This document shows, piece after piece, positions 17,103 through 20,983 of a stretch of 20,983 bases of DNA. The stretch comes from Phallusia fumigata (taxonomy: Eukaryota > Chordata > Ascidiacea > Phlebobranchia > Ascidiidae). The DNA lies in contig QXVZ01034152.1 of assembly GCA_008931825.1 (NCBI GenBank), forward strand, positions 1 to 20,983, given 5' to 3'. The notes beneath the pieces are model-generated. The model was not told where the DNA came from and searched no databases. It saw only the letters and a program-made list of their open reading frames with translations. The position numbers and the translations under genes were made by a program. Each line of letters opens with the position of its first letter. Position 1 is the stretch's first letter.

Positions 17103-18660
17103 ATGGCTACCTTAAAAACAGTATCTCTCAACTGCCGGGGACTCGCGGATGACGCCAGGAGACTGGCCGTCTTCAGAAGTCTCCGTCAGTTGGATGTCCA
17201 TGTCGTCCTCCTGGAAGAAACTCACTCGAGAATCGAGGGAGGAGGCGTGGACACGGGAATTTGGACCTTCCAGAGCTATGTTTTATTCTAACCAAAACAA
17301 CTCGAGTGTTGCGAGCAATGGAGTCGCAATTTTAATAAATCCCCCTTAGCTCTCTCTTTCGAGTCCCATTATAGGGTTCGGGATGGGAGATGAGTGTCGG
17401 TCGATATTAAACTTTTCAGCCAGCGACGTGTATGCGCCAGGAGAAGACATAAACTTAAATTTAATAACAATTTTTTGAAAATCTTTATCCATATGTCACC
17501 TCCAATCACCCCATTAACCTTTTGAGGTGATTTCAATGGGGTCGAACAACCCGGTTTAGACCGTCATCCCCCTCTAATAGAAAAATACGGCAACGTTTCC
17601 TTTGAGGCAACTCTGTCAGGACCTTCAACTTTATGACACTTTTCTCTCCTATGGAAACAAACAAATTTTTCGCGGCGACAGGGTAATAACCAATATTGAT
17701 TAGATCTTTCGGATCATGATGCGGTGATCCTTACTGCCCAGAGGATCATGGAAAAATAATGTCGCCGCGTATGAAGAGCGCTTCCAGGAGCACTCGGCCA
17801 CACTTGAGGACCACCTGTTCGACGATGCGCCCTCCTGGACTCATCAAGAAAAAATCAAATTATTAAACATCAAACTTTCTAAATTATTAAGTCAAAAACN
17901 CTTTTCTCTCCTATGGAAACAAACAAATTTTTCGCGGCGACAGGGTAATAACCAATATTGATTAGATCTTTCGGATCATGATGCGGTGATCCTTACTGCC
18001 CAGAGGATCATGGAAAAATAATGTCGCCGCGTATGAAGAGCGCTTCCAGGAGCACTCGGCCACACTTGAGGACCACCTGTTCGACGATGCGCCCTCCTGG
18101 ACTCATCAAGAAAAAATCAAATTTTAAACATCAAACTTTCTAAATTATTAAGTCAAAAACAAAACCAGGAACAACGGGACTTCAAGCGAAAAGATTTGGA
18201 AATGTAGAAGGGCCTGACAGAGCACCCTTCCCTTTTACCAGAATCAGATATCACCTTCAATTTGAATCAAAGAACCAAATTCTACACCAACCTTTATTCG
18301 GCATATAATGCTGATGAGTTCATCCAGCATAAGTTTTTAAACTATATTCAGCCCAAATTAGGCGAGAGCGCAAGTTTGGCTTAACAGAACCGATTAGTAA
18401 AGAAGAAATTGAATGCGTTCTCGCCACATTCAAACCAGGGAAATCTCTTGGACCCCATGGCCTCTCCTTTGAATTTTATAAACTCAATTGGGGGACCATC
18501 GGAACTAAATTTACTGAAATATTAAATAATTGAATATCTCCCTGCTCAACTCTGACCTTAAAATTTACTCCAAAATCCATTCCCTACGCATCAAGGCTGT
18601 TTTACCGGAAGTTGTTCAAACCCATCAGTTTGCAGCTCCCGGAAAAAGAATAGCGCTGAT
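17103..18660 (+). pseudogene. LINE ORF2 remnant: endonuclease and early RT
   Basis: Starts at ATG 17103 (MATLKTVSLNCRGLADDARR) with the endonuclease box VVLLEETHS, then NGVAILINPP, SASDVYAP, GDFNGVEQPGLDRHPP (near 17530) and SDHDAVILTA (near 17715), spread over several frames. The linker (EERFQEHSATLEDH) and RT start (EEIECVLATFKPGKSLGPHG near 18402; FEFYKLNW; then RIKAVLPEVVQTHQFAAPGK near 18590) follow. The RT catalytic YADD part is missing. Stops and frameshifts are frequent. Just upstream (17035-17052) a 7-bp hairpin CCGGGTG/CACCCGG with a 4-nt loop may belong to its 5' region. The piece from 17639 to 18160 is artificially or truly duplicated around an N. Confidence 0.75.
17639..18160. 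repeat. 261/260-bp direct duplication on both sides of a single N
   Basis: 17639-17899 and 17901-18160 are the same sequence except for one missing base in the second copy (CAAATTATTAAAC versus CAAATTTTAAAC), with the N at 17900 between them. This is what an unmerged contig overlap looks like. If collapsed, the LINE ORF2 remnant becomes about 261 bp shorter and its linker reads once. Confidence 0.85.
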
Positions 18661-18949
18661 TGCTTGATTACCTTGCCGCGTAAGTCGTTGTTTGTACTTG
18701 CGTGGACTTTGTCCTTTTCTTCTTTCGTGTGTCGTCTTCTCTGAAGCGAATTTTTTCCCTATTTTGAAAACCCCTCTGGGACTTCATTTAGTTTCTTCTC
18801 TGTTAAGGGACTCTCCCATTCACGCTCCGCTCTTTGGATCACCTCTTGCTCTCAATTCCACACCTCTGTCAAACTCCTCTTCCCTTTCGTAGGAAACATA
18901 CAAAGCTATCTTTCTCCTTTATTTCGTGTATCTCCAAACCATCATCACT
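18661..18949 (+). other. Pyrimidine-rich LINE 5' untranslated-like region
   Basis: There is no convincing gene. The stretch is rich in CTT/TTC runs on the plus strand and lies directly upstream of an ATG (18950) that opens LINE ORF1 remnants. It probably is the 5' untranslated/promoter part of that element. The open frame at 18692-18892 has no recognisable motif. Confidence 0.4.
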
Positions 18950-20095
18950 ATGAACGATTTTTTTTAAAGAATACAGATCGTTGCATGTGCAAATCACCAC
19001 GATGCAATTTTACACGCTAGATGGATTCATGCGCCTCTTCGAGGAAGGACTGCCACTGTATGATTACTCTGGTGCTCTCATAGCCTGTAGTGAAGTAATC
19101 AAAAGGGAATCAAACTTTAAAACTACTTTTGCGGAACAATTCACCCATATACAGCGAAAACTACATAACAGACTTGGAGGGCCAAACCTGGAGGGATTAC
19201 GACAGTGAAACGCTTATAATGCAGTCCTTCTTACCACCAAAGCCTACAACGAAGCTCACACTTTTCCCAGTTCCCAGTGAACTGACGGAAAACATCCCAA
19301 AAAAGCCGTAAACAAACTTGGCTGGGGGAAATACTACAAACATGTTCTCCTCACCCACAAAAAATACCCCAGTATCTTTAATGGGTATCTACACCTATTT
19401 CTGGAAGACGCACAACCCGAAAATATACTTATCTTGGGCATCTCAATGCCTCTGCAAAACAAAATGTAGAATCTGCGACGAAGAAGGCCACATGATGTGG
19501 AGCTGTAAATACAAATCGATAATTCGACCTGACGAAGAAGCTTATGACAAGAACTTTCCTAAGCTCCCCAAAGCACAGCTAGCCCAAAAAAAGTCAACTC
19601 CAAAAGGTGTATGCGATTAAAAAACCAGCCTGGTAGATTTGTCTCCGGTACTAAATCAAATGAAGATTCAAGAAAACAAAAGGTATTCTTAACCAAGGTA
19701 TAAACAAAGACAGCCCGGAGCAACAAATTCTGCCGGACCTCTCCCGAACTAAAAGCAACGCAAAAAGCATCTCTGCATTTTCGCACGAGGGACAGAAAGG
19801 AACAGAAAATCAACCACTCTTCCAATTCGGCAAAGCAAAAAAACAATTGATTTCGGCTCTACTTCAAATCAACCCAATTCTCAGTTAGAAGCAGGCTATT
19901 ACTAAACCTACAAAAAATGTAATAAACCTTTCGGACTCTTCATCTTAAACCTCGGACACTTTCTCGGATATAGGCTCACCAATTAAAGTAAACTATCCAC
20001 CCCAGTTAAAAAAAACACCAAAGAACAGTAGCTCAGGGGAAAAAGGGAACAAGAAAAACCGTCAACGAAGCAAAAACTCCTCCAAAAGTAAGTAA
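18950..20095 (+). pseudogene. LINE ORF1 (gag-like) with CCHC knuckle
   Basis: From ATG 18950 (MNDFF, then a stop) the ORF1 protein is spread over several frames. Typical blocks are LGWGKYYKHVLLTHKKYPSI and FNGYLHLFLEDAQPENI (about 19318-19440) and an intact CX2CX4HX4C knuckle, CRICDEEGHMMWSC (19465-19506), then KNFPKLPKAQ. The last part is again open in one frame, with a basic Ser/Lys-rich tail (KNSSSGEKGNKKNRQRSK), and stops at TAA 20093-20095. ORF1 binds element RNA. The stop overlaps the ORF2 start. Confidence 0.75.
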
Positions 20096-20097
20096 TG
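20093..20097 (+). promoter_or_regulatory. TAATG stop/start overlap between LINE ORF1 and ORF2
   Basis: The ORF1 stop TAA (20093-20095) shares its last A with the ORF2 start ATG (20095-20097). I checked the ORF1 frame codon by codon back to about 19970 and it is open. Coupled stop-start translation through UAAUG is established for the non-LTR element SART1, so ORF2 translation by reinitiation is a reasonable inference here. Confidence 0.6.
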
Positions 20098-20983
20098 GCT
20101 ATAAAGATCAGCTCTATTAATATCAACGAACTTGAACTTAAATAACATTGCAAATTTTTGTAACGACGAAGGTTTGGAGATTCTTTTAATCCAAGAAGTT
20201 CACCCAATCGACAAGCTTAAATTATAAAATTGGGCCAAAATTAACCAATTTGTTCTTTTCTTACCAAAATATAAAAATAACAATAACCCAAAATATAAAG
20301 GCACTGTAATTATTATCAAATACAGCTTTGGAAAACTTTACCCTTGAAATATTAGCAAAACATAGAATCCAATCCATGTACCTTCCTTCAGGTTCCCAAT
20401 TTAAGGATAGTAGGATAGATTTACTAAAAATAATAACAGAATCATTTGTCAATAAACCAAAACCAAATTATTGTCGGCGATTTTAACTTTGTAGAACATC
20501 CCATAGATATGATGAAAGCAAAATTTCCCCGCACACGCGACTCAATTTTTGGCTCGAAACAACCAAATTTTGACCGACTGTTTTAGGCTATTTTACCCGA
20601 CCAAAAAATTCTTTATACGCGTCACAAATAAATCGTCAACTAAAATAGACAGAATTTATTGTAGTATCGAACTTCTGCATCAACTGTATAAATTTGACAA
20701 AAATATGTCGTTTTTGGACCATAATATTGCACCCTGAAAATTAAACTTATCGCACCTCCAAAATGAACAATATAACGATGAAATAAAAAACCTAATCCTT
20801 AACCTCGAAACCGAAAAATACCAGTTTGAAAACCTCTTTGATTGGTGGAAACACCTAAAAAATTAAATTAGAAAAAAAATCCATTGGTTTTGCGATCAAC
20901 AAGAAACAAATTGAAAAAAAAAATCCATTGGTTTTGCGATCAACAAGAAACAAAAGAAATAGAAAGAAGAAAAAAATTGATGA
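20095..20983 (+). pseudogene. LINE ORF2 start: endonuclease domain, truncated by window end
   Basis: ATG 20095 opens MAIKISSINI. After a frame change come ANFCNDEGLEILLIQEVH (the QETH-type box, near 20155-20205), IVGDFNFVEHPIDMMK (near 20470), SSTKIDRIYCS (near 20630) and FLDHNIAP in the place of the SDHxxV box (near 20710). The post-endonuclease linker (NLFDWWKHLKN near 20830) follows. Stops and frame changes are frequent, so it is dead. It belongs with the ORF1 just upstream, joined through TAATG. Confidence 0.7.
20871..20956. repeat. Tandem 42-44-bp duplication at the right window edge
   Basis: GAAAAAAAATCCATTGGTTT (20871-20890) and the following TGCGATCAACAAGAAACAAA recur at 20913-20956, with two extra As in the second copy. 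It lies inside the LINE ORF2 linker and adds a frameshift. Confidence 0.75.

Overview
This window looks like eukaryotic, most likely invertebrate animal, repeat-rich nuclear DNA. I see no bacterial-style operons and no intact host gene. It holds layered non-LTR retrotransposon (LINE) remnants, a hAT/DUF4371-type gene with a nested MITE, tRNA-derived retroposon sequence, and a same-strand cluster of four broken copies of a small DNA virus. The host cannot be named from sequence alone.

Layout. 471-2826 (minus strand): a decayed DUF4371/hAT-dimerisation transposase-like gene, split by a 337-bp hAT MITE with an 8-bp target duplication. 3106-4001: a LINE RT shard and an unrecognised frameshifted ORF; 4242-4267 resembles a hammerhead ribozyme core. 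4310-4790: LINE ORF1 remnant. 4796-9431: viral copies A (capsid N-part) and B (small basic ORF, capsid, Cys-rich ORF, SF3 helicase, small membrane ORF). Copy B's helicase is split by a 931-bp retroposon with a 16-bp target duplication. 9575-10369: LINE ORF1. 10475-11837: viral copy C (helicase, then a poly-A run). 11930-14490: two LINE ORF2 pieces separated by a 495-nt poly-C run and an N. 14886-16990: viral copy D (capsid, Cys-rich ORF, helicase N-part) and a scrambled mosaic. 17103-18660: LINE ORF2 remnant. 18661-20983: LINE 5' region, ORF1 and ORF2 start, the two ORFs meeting at a TAATG stop/start.

The most interesting content is the endogenous virus. In every informative copy the order is capsid, 75-nt spacer, Cys-rich ORF overlapping the start of an SF3 helicase, then a small hydrophobic ORF, all on one strand. 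The helicase has a GxxGxGKT Walker A and an LDDAT Walker B, a form I associate with papillomavirus E1-type helicases. The capsid has an acidic N-part and a Gly-rich stretch like those of small ssDNA viruses. I see no HUH nickase motif. Copies B and C differ mainly at synonymous sites, so they probably derive from diverged viral lineages rather than from local duplication. I cannot assign the virus to a described family.

Three single Ns (13042, 16928, 17900) each sit at a structural discontinuity. Parts of the layout may therefore be assembly artefacts.
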